64,000 bases of DNA from Juglans regia (GCF_001411555.2 NC_049910.1:33953250-34017249), one strand, 5' to 3'. Shown: positions 1-13,760, counted from the stretch's first letter. Translations and numbers: made by a program. Notes: generated by a model from the sequence alone, not told the origin.

Positions 1-29
1 AGCAGGTCAATGAAGTGCATTAAAGCCTG

Positions 30-183
30 GTTTGGTTACACAGATTAATCATTTCGTCTCATCTCATATAATCATTACAACTTTTCTAAATTCCCAAACA
101 AAATATAATAAAGAATTCAACTTTTTCAAATATCAAATGAAGAATAATATTTTAATAATATTTTATTCAAATTTCATCTGTGT
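30..183. mobile_element. MITE-like element, GTTTGG/GAGATGAG family
   Basis: The left part reads GTTTGGTTACACAG followed by CTCATCTCAT, with an AT-rich core containing the shared phrases AAATATAATAAA and AATATTTTAATAATATTTTATTCAA. The same words recur at about 24.5, 40.3, 43.6 and 61.7 kb, which marks a dispersed short non-coding family. Ends are approximate. The rest of 1-1149 holds (AT)n tracts at about 515-541 and 592-612 and the likely SPS 3' UTR; I see no gene there. Confidence 0.5.
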
Positions 184-811
184 ATATTTGGCAAGACCAA
201 GCTCATATATTGGCTAAGTATTTTACATCCAATTCTATTAATTACAATTTGGCTAAGCTCATATATTGTATAAGATTTTGAGAAATTAGAAACTAAAATA
301 AAGTTTAATAAATAACAGATTTTATTAATTATTCAAAATAAACAATCAACCATACAATAATAATAAAAATACCAAAGCAAATACACTTTTTTTTTCTTCT
401 TATAATCACAATAATAGTTTATTAATTATTAACAATGAATATGGAAACTAATTAAATATCCTTACTACTCATGTTTACACGTGATCTCATAACATGAACT
501 ATACTATACTATGCATATATATATATATATATATATATATCCAGTATACGTTTGTTTTTTATTCTAATTTCTACTAAACTTTATACATATATAAATATAT
601 ATATATATATAATGTATTTTAAGCAGACGTTCTAATTTCTTATGATTTCCTGCTTTGGATAATTCCTAAATTCGAATGGTACTCACTACTCAACTAGTCC
701 CGACTCCTCCCACTGCCCAGTATCTTTACTTCAGGCATCGGAGAAACATACTCACATCAGAACAAATGAAATCGGCGACCAGAAAGCTAGCAAGCAAGTA
801 GTTCTTTTTCT

Positions 812-817
812 TTTATT
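812..817 (-). terminator. Candidate poly(A) signal of the SPS gene
   Basis: On the minus strand this reads AATAAA, about 335 nt beyond the SPS stop codon. It is the clearest canonical signal I noticed downstream. Position and motif are seen; use is inferred. Confidence 0.35.
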
Positions 818-1149
818 CCCATGCCGTGTTTTGCAGAAAGAGAAAGAGAGAGATCATGTCATCCCATGCAGAAGCTCAGCAACCATATACATATTAAAAG
901 TTACAACAGCCGGCCAGCTATACAAACAGGAGAAAAGTAGGCTTCTTATTCAGAAACACACGGACAACTGAAAGTTTTAGATTGTTATACCAGGAAATGT
1001 AAAGGAAAGCATGAAAGAGAACGTTAAAGAATAAGGGAATTCTTATGAGGAAGTTGTAAAAAACAGCAACTGCTGCCACTCTGTTATAGGCTTTGCAAGG
1101 AATGAGGGCCTTCCATTGACAAGTAATGAGGAGGATACGCTTGCAACTA

Positions 1150-4100
1150 CTAACCTTTGAGAAGAACTAGTTTTTCCAAGGCAGCCCGGATATCATCATC
1201 GCTGGCACCCTCTTCAATCGTCTGAACAATGCCGGGGCTGTCCGATGGTAAGACATCCGAAAGTGGGTAGCTTCTGTTACCATGAAGTTGAGAACCGTCA
1301 TTGCTACAAGTTCCCTTTAATATTACACTTTTGTGAAGTCCACCGAGCAATCCTTCGTAATCCGTGTCCCCACATTCTCCAACAAAAACAACCATCTTCG
1401 AAAGCTCCGCACCCCACCGAACATATAGATACCTGAAGAAAATTCCAGGCTTGGATATATTATGCAAGGAAGTTTCAAGCTTCTGATATTGTGCAAGGAA
1501 GTCTGGAGCTTTGATACTAAGGAATAGGAAAAACTATAAGAAGTTCAAACCTCTGCCTTCGTTGTGAAACATGCAATGGGCCAGTTCCACCACTCAATAG
1601 GTGGCCCCAAAGATCTTTAAACTTTGTCGATTCAACCATGAAGGAACAGCTCATGGTTGCCAACTTACTAATTCACAATTTTTCCTATCAAGTAAATGAA
1701 AGCAGTTCTGCAATTCTAAACACGCGCGCGCACACACATATATATTGTCTAACATGGATATGATTTACCAAAAGAATCGTAGATGCACCTTTACTCCAAA
1801 ATCTATTTCTTTTCATAACAAAGTAAAAGTCACGACTGCCATGAATTATTCGTGAACTTTTCACAATCCATTTATTGGCATGAAAATTAATTAGATCTTG
1901 TAGTTATGAGTTTTTCAACCATGGACAAAAGAATACACTTTGTTTAAAGCAACAGAGAGGGGGAGTTCAACCATCGGATCTCACCCATGAGATACGAAGA
2001 TCAATGCCATTGGGCCTAGGGCAACTGGTAATATTAGAAGGCACCTAAATCAACTCAAGTCATGATTCTTCAAAATCTAGAATTGTATGATTTCAGAGAG
2101 GAAAAAGAGAGTTGCAAAATATTTAATCTACATTGTAAAAAATAATTAAGCTACTAATAAAAAAATAATATACCTAAGGGCTTGGGAACGAGATGCCAGA
2201 ACAGGAATCACATTAAGCCTGGTCCCATTTTGACCACAAATAACATGGCAACGCAGAGCCTGAATTCTCAGCCACTTCCTAAGCTCCTTCACATGAGGCA
2301 GCTGCAAAGATAATATCGAGAGAAATCAAAGATGATTCTCATTATGTAACCTCAACAGTAGTGCACCTCATACATGTGAAACTACTCGAAATTTTAAAAA
2401 TTATAGAAAAAAACAAAAAAGTAAATTCAATCTCCATTCAAGTAGACAATATCACCTGTTTAAACCACAATTCCCAGCTAAAAACAAAACAAAACAAAAA
2501 AATTACCATTCCGGGCTTTTGCACTTTAAAAGCATAACAGTAATTTGTTGAAAGTTGTTCAGCGGTAGTAACCAGCTGTTCCTCATTCCCAGTATTTTTA
2601 TCAGTTATAGATGCTGCCCAACGAACCAAAGCCTTCCTCAATCCTTCTGCACCCCAACGGTATTCGATATGTGAGTGGTAATATAAGTCAACGACGAAGG
2701 GTCCATCCTCCAGGTTAAGAGATGAATAGTAGAGATCACTGCCACTGTTGCAAATGAAAGCATCAAAATCATTAGGCTTCAAGCCCCCCGAGACCAAGAT
2801 TTCATATATCTCAGATATGGTCAAGGATGTTGACAGTATGAACCCTATAGAGCCTTCACTCCTCCCCTGTTCCACAGCTTTAAAAATCTTTCTGACGGTT
2901 TCGAGTAGACCTGTATCACTATCGCCATCCACAGCAATGACAAAGAGATATTTCCTCCTCCTCAATGCTGGAAACCTACCTGCACTACTATTTTGATCTG
3001 CTTTCTCTGTGAACCCAGCCTTACGCGCATCCTTTGAAATGCCCTTTGACCATGTCAGAACAGCAGTCTCTAATTTACTACCCCTATCAGCAGCATTTCC
3101 TTCAGATTCTGAAGAAGTATCATTTCCACCAGCTCCACTCTTTTCCCCATCGAATGAAAATTTTAAGTTCAAAGATAGATCCTTCAAAGAGAGATCCTGC
3201 ATATCTCTCAAGGAATCTCCTTGTGACTCTGATTCTGAATTTTCATCTTCATCATCATTTCTTTGCCACTGTGGATACCTTGCTTTGCAACTTGCTATTC
3301 GAGATAGGTACGTCTTGCAATGCTCTGGCCATGAAAATAGATGAATATTTTTTAAACCATTCTGCTGGCATCTTGTCCAAAGCTGTTTATCTGCAACAAG
3401 CTTTAAAAGAGCATCTGCAATGGACTGCTGATCATGGGGATCCACTAGAAGACCATTGTCAAGTACCTGTGAACCTCCAATTAGTTTAAGGACACTGGTT
3501 GAACCTCCTCCATTTCTGTTTTACATAATAGACATACAATCTACTACCAAATACAACCAACTAGTAGGCTTACCCGATGTATATCAACAGGACCTCCATT
3601 TTTGGTGGCAACAATAGGCAAACCATAAGCGGATGCCTGCGGCAAAAGACGAGCAGGAGTTATACTGGTTTTGTATTTTGAGTAATCTGAGAAAGATTAA
3701 ATCTTCTCAAGTACAAAACAAGCACCTCTAGTAGAGTAAGCCCAAATGGCTCGATGAAAGCTGGATTAATGAAAACCCCCTGCATTAAAATCGGAATGAA
3801 AACTCCAATAAAAATTACTGCAAAAATGCATCTCCACAAATGCAATAAAAACATCCATTATCATCAGAGCACTAATTAATTAAAAAATAAATAAACTGGA
3901 GCACAGCGGTCATATCAAATTCTAATATCACTAGATACCACAATAACCACGGTTGGGAAAAATCAACAGTTATAGTTCCAGATATCTTTAAAAAAATGTA
4001 GAGTGCAGTCACTGTAGGACTTCATGACTTTGGCAAAAATGAACCAACTAAGAAAATATATATAGTCAGCTGACTGCACACTGCACAGCTTCATAGGTGG

Positions 4101-7100
4101 ACTATATCAACATGCCATTTTTCCTAATTAAAGCCTAAGGTGAAAGCATCTCTTATCTCAATCTGATACAACTGATATATGAACTAGAAGGAGCACCTTT
4201 GTCTTTGCTGCCAGACGATATATGTCAGGAACTTCAGACTGTTTGTGGTGTTTGGGGTATGCCACTTGCCCATAGAGATCATATTTGTCAATAAGCTTAA
4301 GCACCGAGAGAAGAACAGAAGAATTTGTGCTTGACATTTCATCAATTCCATCTCGGTTACCCATAATAAGTGTCTGCATAGTACAGAGAGAGAAAAGGTA
4401 CAGGACAAAAAATGAGGTACATATCCATTTTAAAAAAACACAATCAATAATATGTCCACCAAACAAGTGTCATGAGGTGATCCAACATACAAGGTTAGCA
4501 AGCTCCCTTAGTGGACGGCATTCTCCAAATGCTTTGACCAAAGTTGTGATGTTCTTTTTGGGATCTGCTCTAGCAAGGGCAAGTATCATAGGCTTGCGAG
4601 GGTTGGTAAAGAAGCGCATTATCTGTAAAATACTGAGTTTAAGAATGGTACAAATTCACCAACCAAATAGACTATGAAAACATAACATCTGGTCTTAAGA
4701 ACATTTAACGGAGCAGGATATCTTCAAGCATCTATTGGCTTCCATCTAGGACACATCAAAGTAATAACAAAAGGAGTCATTTGAACCTCGGACCAGATAT
4801 GTGGATCTGGAGATGCAGGATGATCCTCAGTTCCTTCTATCTCACCATCCATATCACCACATTGAGGAACAATATGATGGAACTCCATTCCAGGAGGAAT
4901 TACCTGCAAAGATGTACAAAATGATAAAATATACTAATGTATAAGAAGGAAATTTACCTAAGAAACGTCAGCATAACATGACAGGAATAGGACCCCATTT
5001 ATGTATATGAGATTTTAACTATTACTTTGAATCAGGATGGTAAACAAAACGCTGCCTGTCTTCCCAGCTCAATTTGAGCAAGCATCACAATCCTCCCTAA
5101 GGGCCTTGTAATGACCAGAAAATGAAGCCGTCTAGAGCCGTCACAGTTGTCCAAGCTACGTTCACATGTCGTACACAAATTAAAGCTTCTTTTTTTTTTT
5201 TCTTGAGGGGAAGCAATAAAAGTATACCACCTCTTTGCATCCTCTAACATAAACATGGGGCAATTCACTCAGGATTCTTTTTTTCTTTTAACTAAGTCAA
5301 AGAAACCATAGCTCGGGAAATATGAATGGCAGCTTGATAGCAGGAAACTCTGACATGTCTAACTTTTTAATCAAGAAAAATCAACTACTGTTTCCACAAC
5401 GATATAAGACTCCCATTACTTACCTCCATGCGAGGCATGAACCTGCCATAACAGCTAACATTACGCCTGGTCCTTGCCCGTAGTTTACGCTGCAGCACTG
5501 GATCAAAACCATCATACAAACGCCATTGCTCCTCTATCTCCTGTCTAGTGCTGGTTATGAGTATTTCAGAGGCATCAAGGGATAACTCCTCAGCCTCTAT
5601 CCGACGCATAATTTTGTATGTCGTGTTTATCTCATCCTTGGATAGGCGGCCTTGCTTTAAAAGTTGTTCCAACTTGTCTCGGCCAAGTGAGTGGCCAGTA
5701 AAAAGCATTGGTACATTTAAAGCACCAGATAAAAGAGCAGCAGAGTCGCCAGCATCTGCATAATGCCCATGGATGGCAACAGGCCAGATTGGATGCCCAC
5801 CACCTATTTGCTCACCCAAAACTTTGGACATCTGTATTATGTGATTAAGTGCACCATCAACGAATTCTGGGATGTGCGGCCACAGAAGTTCCTTGGGAAT
5901 ATATTTATCTTTTGGACCAAATGGTATTCGAATAATATAGGCACCACTGCTCTCTCCCATGTCATCCATGTAACCTTCTGAGTTTCTTGGAGTTAGCATC
6001 TCCGTGGGTTCACCATAACTCCAATCTACTTCTGGTGAAGATACTTGTCTAGTCAACAAATCAACTCGATACACCCCTGGCATTGAGCCCAAGGCCCTTG
6101 CAAGTTCCACAACATACTTAACCTAAAAGAACAAAAACCAAGTTCATTTAGAAATCAACATAAGCTAATGTATTAATGTATACAATGCAACCGCAAATAT
6201 ATGATCAGGAGCACATTCGCAACTGAGATTTCAACATCTAAAGATTACCTGACCACCAGTATCAGAATCACGGCCAAGCTCCATATTTTCACCCCGTATA
6301 AGACCATGAAGGCTGCACATATACTAGTAGTTAAAAAAAAAACTAAAAACCATCATGCGTACAACAGAGATATCAAAAAGTTTGTACACCTCAACATTGA
6401 GCAATATAATTGTATTAATTATCATTGCAGCATGTTGTATGCTTAGTTTCTCTTCAGCAGCAACTCAATTGATGCTGAAGAATGGTTAAGGTAAATAAAA
6501 CAGAAGTTGTAAGCATATTTTTAATACAATGTAATAGAGCAACACCAGGTATTCCATTCACAATCCTGTTGCAGGCAAATGTGATGAATTTAGCATTAAA
6601 GTTCAGTCCATGCCTTACTAGTACTATGTACAAGTTTTTTCCTTTCTGTTGAGCAGCCCATGTCTCCATTGCATCAACAGAGCTGATTCTTGGCAATCTG
6701 GGTCTGTTGCTCTCACCATGAGCTGACATGTCACTGACTACATCTCCTTTCTCTCCCTCTGATAAGTCTTCAGACATATCAGCAGCTACTTCTCTGCGGC
6801 CCCGTTCCCGTTCAAGACGACGTTTAGCCATCCTTTGGGCTTCTTCTCCCTCATGCTACAATAAGACAACAATAGATAGGACCGGTATATGATGTCTTCT
6901 CCAAATATATACAAGCCCCAAATCAATGCACAAGCCCCGTGCAAGCCCTTTATAAAAAAAGTGGACCCCACCATAGAAAAGTTTGAAAAACTCACTTTTT
7001 CTTGGTGGGGCCAACATTTTTACAAAAGACTTGTACAATTGGGACTTGTACCTAGCATTACTCATCCAATAAATATTTTGATAAGCCATAGTTGAGAACG

Positions 7101-8220
7101 AGTTCAAGGTTCCTCGCCACCCACCATCTTTAACATAAGACATCCCAACTTCTTGTCATTATAGATTCAAGTTGTAAAGGACTGGCAGAGTAATAATTTG
7201 TAAGACAAATAGGATTAAAACTAGACACTCCTTTTAAAGACTACAATTAATACCAACAGAATTCTTTTTTCTTTTCTTTTTTTATAGGTAAAAGTAAAAT
7301 TTTATTGATATAAGAGGCATCGCCCAACAGAATTCAAATGTCATGGATAGCCAATACTTTGCATTCCGCAATACCACTCAAAATAAAAAGTACGAGACTT
7401 CAAATTTTCCAACAAAATTTGGAAAAGAGTACCAAGTTCTTCAAAAAATAGTATCAGTATCTGTACCGATCAGTAGTCAGCAATTTGAAATTCCAAATGG
7501 AGAAAATAAATCCATTGAAATAATGTTTTAGAAAAAAAGAACGAAATTACGGTCAATCAGAATCCCTTCTGATATCAGAATCAACAGGCCAATCAGAACC
7601 ATACCTGCACAAAATTTTACATCAAACTCTGCACAGACTAATCATGCGTACTACATGAACAAATATACATAAATGCACAAAGTCCATCAAGCACCTTCAC
7701 CTGTACTTCACATATATCAAAAATATTTCATTTCAATAAAACAAACGATCACTTCGATTCGGGTAAATCCAATGACAAGAAGCAAGCAACTAAAGCCAGT
7801 AATCAAATTATTTTCTTAGAAGAAAAAAAAAAGGAACCTGCTTTTTCTGGCGAGCCAGGTTCCAAATCCTCCAGCTCAGATTTTCCAATCTTGTGTTCCT
7901 CTCCTGCGGACTCCTCGTCGCCGCAGCCTACATCACACGCCTCATCGTGAATTGTATATTACAGGGACACATAGACATAGTCACCGAGAGAGACAGAGAG
8001 AGAGACAATCATATGAGGTAAAGAGATGTGCACCGACCCGAACCCAGGAGCGGTGGAGATCGGTCTCATCGAAGCCGGTGATAACCTCCTCAACGAAGTA
8101 GCGGGTGGGGCTGAAGTGGCCTCGCTCTCTGAGCAGCAGAGAGGACTTGGCGTTGTCTAGGCCTGGACCCACGTCTAGGATTGCTTCCAGGTAGCTGTTT
8201 ATCCAATCATTCCCGGCCAT
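1150..8220 (-). CDS. SPS: Sucrose-phosphate synthase, family A type, 13 exons, 1063 aa
   Basis: Makes sucrose-6-phosphate from UDP-glucose and fructose-6-phosphate in the cytosol, the main control step of sucrose synthesis. Exons in transcript order: 8220-8038, 7927-7838, 6855-6614, 6312-6249, 6122-5424, 4903-4787, 4622-4491, 4373-4197, 3779-3726, 3636-3574, 3466-2507, 2301-2174, 1432-1150. The sum is 3192 nt and every junction keeps frame. The start [15 protein letters not shown] is the family N-terminus. The glycosyltransferase part includes [31 protein letters not shown] and the donor-site block [14 protein letters not shown]. The C-terminal part is the sucrose-phosphatase-like domain ([15 protein letters not shown]). 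Known regulatory serines can be located: S150 in RISSVD (spinach Ser158, light/dark control), S221 in RQVSS (Ser229, 14-3-3 site) and S416 in RNVSCYGR (Ser424, osmotic stress). The intron between exons 3 and 4 is GC-AG. Length is normal for the family. Family A is my judgement from the N-terminus. Confidence 0.95.
7265..7323 (-). mobile_element. 59-bp LINE 3' tail inserted in SPS intron 2
   Basis: The block starts with a T-rich run on the plus strand (a poly-A tail on the minus strand), followed by ATAGGTAAAAGTAAAATTTT and GGCATCGCC. This 3' end resembles the LINE tail at 50.7 kb. It is flanked by a perfect 12-bp direct repeat CCAACAGAATTC at 7253-7264 and 7324-7335. That is the signature of target-primed reverse transcription with extreme 5' truncation. 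Confidence 0.7.
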
Positions 8221-9535
8221 TCTGCACCCTTTCTCCTCTGGACCTCCCGGCGAATTCCTCTGCTCAGCTGTACGGAACAGCTAAAAAACCAGACACACAG
8301 AGAGGGGAAGAATACAAAGTCGGGTTCGAAGTTTTGTTAGTTTTACCTCAATGCCGTGGCTGATACCTTTACAACACTGATCCAACGACAGATACAAAAA
8401 ATTAGCACCAGATTATTAATACATCTAATTTAGACAAAAATAAAATAAAATTTATCAGATCTCTTTGGTTGTAAGATTTACACGTGTATTACGGAAAATA
8501 AATTGGTCTGTAAATAAACTCCCTTTAGATATTATAATTATAAAATAAAATATCTTATAAGCCGGCAGTAAACCCCCTTTAATATTATAATTACGAGTAA
8601 TATTAAATATAATTTTAAGATATACAATTTTCGTATATTTTTAAAAAAAATTAGAATTCATCATTATAAATATCATTTTTTTAAAAGTTATTCATTTTAA
8701 GACTGTAAATATCATTTATCTATAATTATAAACAAAATTACAATAGGCCACTAGTCTTGTATCTCCATTTCAGACCATGGCATCATAGGATCCAAATAAA
8801 TAAGATCAAAAATAATGTTACAACTATTTCACAACCATCTTTATTTTTTACAATTTATTTTATAATTATTTTACAACTCATTTTATAATCAAGAAATAGT
8901 TATGCCGCTTTATTAAAAATAACTTCAATTTGACATAATTACCTTTATTTTGAAACATAATTGTAAAGGAATGGTAATTTCATAAATCTTAAGTTTTATT
9001 AATAATTCTAATTATAATATTGACTAATCTTTTTAAAATATTATATTAGACGTATTAATAAAGATAAGGATATTAATGAATGAGAAATTCTACTTTCATT
9101 TGATCGAAAACATCTTTTTTTATAAATCTTGAAAATATGAATACTTATTTAATGATTTAAAGAAGTGTTTTTTTAATAATATTGTGAATTTATTTTTTTA
9201 AAAAAATATTTAAGGATATAAAATGATGTATGAAAAGAAATTTAAAAAAAAACATTTGATCTTGTCGGTAGATTCTCTCGTGGTGTAGCACGATCCATTC
9301 CTTTTATACTTGCACTTTTTTTAGAATAAGGAATGGGATATCCTTATTCTAGATCTCTTTTACGATATCCTTATAACAAACAAACAAATAAATAATAAAT
9401 AGGAGAAAACTATTTTTATTTATAAAAATATTTATTATAAGATAGATTTAACATATCACATGAACACATATTAATTTATGAATTTATTTTTATAAAATCT
9501 TAAAACTTCAAAATTAATATATCAAAGATTAATAA
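8221..9535. other. Intergenic, no gene seen (SPS upstream region)
   Basis: About the first 150 bases next to the SPS start are CT/AG-mixed and probably hold its 5' UTR and core promoter, but I see no clear TATA box. From about 8400 the sequence is very AT-rich with short stretches resembling the foldback MITE core (about 9155-9255). No coding sequence is evident. Confidence 0.5.
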
Positions 9536-9914
9536 TAGCTTTGCTTACACACTTGAATAAATGTATATAGGCAGTCGTTATAATTGAATAGCTTTGATTA
9601 TACACCAAAAATCAAAGGTAATTTACCAGAAATCAAAGATACCGAATAAAGTCGTATACCTTTTTTATAAACGTCGGCAGAGAATAGACAAATCCATTGT
9701 AGTTACTGCAAATCTCATGAACAAATACATCTCAACTACCTAATGGGTCGGGTCAAACCCAATCATGGTGCAACTTTATATTTACAAGAATATTCCTTCT
9801 TTTTTTTTTTAATTATGCATATTCCTTCCTTTTTTTTAATGATAAATATTCCTTCTTATATATACCATTTAGAAGTAAAATGTGAAATCTATAAGATAGC
9901 TGCAAAATTATTAA
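9536..9914 (+). repeat. Anonymous dispersed repeat, copy A (interrupted by hAT)
   Basis: Begins TAGCTTTGCTTACACACTTG and is nearly collinear with 21652-21975. Shared phrases include CACCAAAAATCAAAGGTAA, CTAATGGGTCGGGTCAAACC and AATCATGGTG. Copy A carries an extra stretch of roughly 25 nt near 9680-9720. Similarity stops at about 9914, where hAT-like subterminal sequence begins. I do not recognise the family, and no coding capacity is convincing. Confidence 0.7.
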
Positions 9915-11813
9915 TACGGGTGTAGAATCGAATCGGATTTTTTTTAGAATTCGAAAAATTGGGTGAATCTGAACTGTTATCTATCCGGACTCCGTTACGT
10001 ATTCGGTTTTTAACCCTATTATCCATAACCAGATACTTTTTTTAAAAAATGAATTTTGTTGCAAAACAACGTCGTTTTCATATATGAAGAACACTACGAC
10101 GTCGTTTGCAACTCAGGATTAAACTCTCGTGAAGTCTTCTCGTCACTCTCCGCTCTCTCTTTCTCTCAAATCTACAATCTCATCTCTCTCCCTCTCTCGC
10201 CCCCCAGAACAGCAAAACCCTAGCATCCCTATGAGATCCATCGCCACCGGTGATTAGTAGTGGTCACCATCCTTTTTAAAGTCACATAAGCCCTAGATTT
10301 CTCTCTCTCTCTCTCTCTCTCTCTACTGTTCTTCAAACTACAAGTTAATGGCAGTCTATTTCACAATTGATCTTCTGTAGCTCTCCAAGTCTGGTCATTC
10401 TATTCTCACGGCCCTTTGTGAAGTCCGATTGAGTGATCTCTTGAGTAATCCTAGATTTCTTATTTGAGCTCGAAAGGAGGTGATTTATTGTCATTAGTTG
10501 TGATTTGTAGGTGTTTTATTGTGATTTGAATTTGTAATTTTTTGTCCTCCTACTTTTGGGTTTCTTGTCATTTATTGTGATTTGCCATATCTCTTGCTGT
10601 AAGATTGATGATTTTGTTGAATTGAAAAATAGGCGATGTTGTTGGGTTTGTCCACATATTGTTGTCGTTTCATAGTTTATGACGATGCATGACTAAAGCT
10701 CACATTACTTTTTGTTTATATAAATTTAATCATCTAATAGTAATAATTAAGCACATAGGACGAATGACCTCACTTGAAAATAGATTCTTTTCTTTTCTTA
10801 TGCCCTCTTTCCACATCTCCAATGATCAATGCCCATGTTGTCAAGCTTTGAAATAAAATTATCAGACTTCTAGCGAGTTCCATTTCTTTATACCCCAATG
10901 CTGAGAATGACTACTTCGAGGGTATATTTTATAGCATCTTCATTGGTTTGTTCAAATTCATCTTCAAAATTTAATCAATATCACATTTCTTTACTGTTGC
11001 ATATTCTATTTAAATTTAATTTTCACATTAGATTATCTATTCACTCTCTATATAATAATAAAATATTATTAATTTAATAATTTTTTATTTAATTTATTTT
11101 TATCACATTTTGTAGTTCTACCAATTAAATGTTAATAATAATTATATTCTAATTAAATTAATATTAAAAAATCATATTTTCAAAAGTCATTTAATGCTAA
11201 TAACAAAAAAAATTGATTAAACTCATCTAAATTTCTATCTAAATTTCTTAATTTCAAATCAAATAGTATTTTTGCTTTGAGTGAGAAACTAGTATTTTAA
11301 TTTTTGATGAACCAACAGTAATCTTCTACTTTGGCCAACCACTGTAGCTGAAATCTAAATTATTTTAGTTATGTCCAACCTAATGTGGAGTCTTTTTGAC
11401 AAAGATTATCTAAATTTTGGCTATCCTTCTCATTTGATCAATCCAATGAGGATATTCTAAATCACTATTTCAAGAGAATGACTATTTCCTTTTTCCTTCT
11501 TGTTTTGCTTTTTCTTTTTCTTTTTTTATAATTCTATTTTATGAAGTTTTCCCTAATGAAAAAAATCAGGAGAATGGGCCTCTTTGGCTACTGTACAGAG
11601 AATGGCATTGTTTTAAAGCTTTCAAAAAAATGAAAGAAAGAAGTTCAGCAATATATGTAATGATGCCACATAATGTTTATCCTGTTGGCAGTGCCATTTT
11701 GATGTGCATGTAGAAAAACTAATCTATAAGTATAGGTAGGAATCTTAGGATCATCTCATACAACCAAAATCTCATGCAAATGCATGGTGTTTTGGGTGTT
11801 TGTTGGGATATAT

Positions 11814-11845
<32 letters not shown>

Positions 11846-13760
11846 TTGTTTTGCTGTTCATTTAATTTTTATTATATTTCTTTTTTTATTTTGTATGTTT
11901 AAAATAAATAGAATATAGTTTGAGTAGTAGTGTTGGTGGTTCAGCTCATATTTTATTAGATATGGAGGAAAACACTATTCCTTTAATACATTCCACTATG
12001 AATACCACAAACTCCTAAGACAAAAAGACTCAAGAAGGCTACCAAACAATCTATAGTATGTGATCATTTTACAAGGATTGAGCATGTTGATCCCATTGAA
12101 CTTAAAGTCCAATGCAATTATTACTTGAAACTTTATGGATGTCATTAAAAATAAAAATGACACTTTATCAATATCACACCACCTAAAATTTGCTTGTTAA
12201 GACTCTCTCATTAGAGAGAAAAAAAAAATTAGGAAGGATAAATCACCATCACACTCTAGAGTTAGAATGGATGGTAAAGGATCTAGTCCTCAAGGGTTAA
12301 GAAAATATGATCCTGAAAAATTATAGGCAATTATTGCCAATTTTTTTTATCCAGTGTACATTGCCATTCAAAATTATAAAGCATTCGATATTTGTTGAAC
12401 TCCTAGGTATTTTAGAGCCTAGATACACCTTGACATTCCGAATCACCTTTCAAAAAGAGTGTATTGGTTTATACAATTTGGAAAAAAGAAAAGTCGAAGG
12501 CTTTGTTGAGCGGTCAAAGTGTTTGTTTGACCACCGATATATGGACATCGGTGCAAAACAAGAATTATATGTGTATTACGTGTCATTATATTGATCGGAT
12601 TTGGGTATTGAACAAAAAAAAAAATCATAATGTTTTACCATATTCCTAATCATAAGAGTGAGATCATTGCTTGGATGTTGGATTCCTACATGATGGATTG
12701 GGAGATTGATTGCATTTGTACGATCATTGTAGATAATGCCTCCTCTAATGATGTCGTTATTAATCATGTGAGGGGGAGCATAAGAAATAAGGAGTTCAAA
12801 GGATGTGAGGTATTCACTGATAAGACTTAATATGTTTAAAACATGTGCAAACAAGTTGAACATTGAGTGTGAGAAAATGGTGTGTCTAGATGTTCATACT
12901 AGATAGAATTCAACATACATAATTATGAGTGTTGCTGAAAAATACGAAAAAACTTTTGTACTAATGAGAGTGAGGGATGCACAACTTTTGGCAAGGATTG
13001 GCAAATGACTCAGATTTTTATTAAGTTTCTAAAAAAATTTTATGATGTCACCTTGAAAATCTCAGGTTCATTATACATGACCTCAAATATGCTATTTTAG
13101 TAACTTTCTACAATCGAGCACTCTTTGAACAAAATGTGTCTAAATGAGGATGGTATGTTGATGAGCATGGCGTCTAATATAAAACTTAAGTTTGATAAAT
13201 ATGGGGGGAATATGGATAGGATGAACATAATTGTTTATGTAAATTTTGTCCTTGGCCCTAGATATAAGATTACAACCTTGGCATATTAGTTAAAAATGTG
13301 CAGATGGATAAATGCGAAAATAGAATTGAGGCCAAAGTGAAATTGCTCATGAATCGTTTGATTCAGCAATACCACAAGTTTCATAAGCTAGGTAGTGGAA
13401 AATCAAATGTGCTCCATAGAAGTTCTTCAAGTATTATTGGTGACAATCCGGACTGTGAAGATTTTGATACAGTTTTAGAGTAATATATTGAGGAGCAAAA
13501 TAATTCGGCATTTAGCTTGAACATGGATAGGCATTTATCGGATATGATTGAATCAAAAACACCCGAGCTTAAAATTTTGACTCGGTGGAAAAGGAACTCG
13601 TTTAGATATCTCATCCTTGCAGAAATTGCACATAATGTATTGACAAACCCTATTTCCACTGTTGCATCCGAGTCCACATTCAGCACCGATGGATGTGTAT
13701 TGGACCCATATCAAAGCTCATTAATGTCGGACACTGTTCAACTATAATGTTTTAGTAATT
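9915..13760 (+). mobile_element. Degenerate hAT (Ac-like) DNA transposon
   Basis: The left end near 9915 reads ACGGGTGTAGAATCGAATCGG, the kind of GGGTGTA...TCGAATCGG terminus common in plant hAT elements, followed by more TCGG/CCGA words. A 5' leader contains two ACGTCGTTT motifs, a long CT-rich stretch and (CT)n at about 10298-10324. Transposase-like sequence occupies about 11960-13750. The left end sits inside repeat copy A, so the insertion is younger than that repeat. I could not identify the right terminus; it may lie beyond 13760. Confidence 0.55.
11971..13746 (+). pseudogene. hAT transposase pseudogene (zf-BED / RICESLEEPER-like)
   Basis: Successive fragments in different frames follow the order of a plant hAT transposase. 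First comes a decayed BED zinc finger near 12055-12150 (CDHF...CNYY...GCH, with the second Cys of the usual CxxC lost). Next is the segment LPFKIIKHSIFVELLGILEP (12360-12420), then SVCLTTDIWTSVQNKNYMC (about 12520-12575), then IVDNASSNDVV (about 12728-12760). Last is the C-terminal dimerisation region with WKRNSFRYLILAEIAHNVL and NPISTVASESTFST (about 13585-13690). Several frameshifts and stops, for example the stop after 13480, make it non-functional. Family assignment is firm from order and motifs; exact fragment edges are approximate. Confidence 0.8.

Noticed and set aside
3009..3489. Plus-strand open frames of 111 and 151 codons
   Set aside because: They are exactly antisense to SPS exon 11, whose minus-strand reading is strongly conserved.
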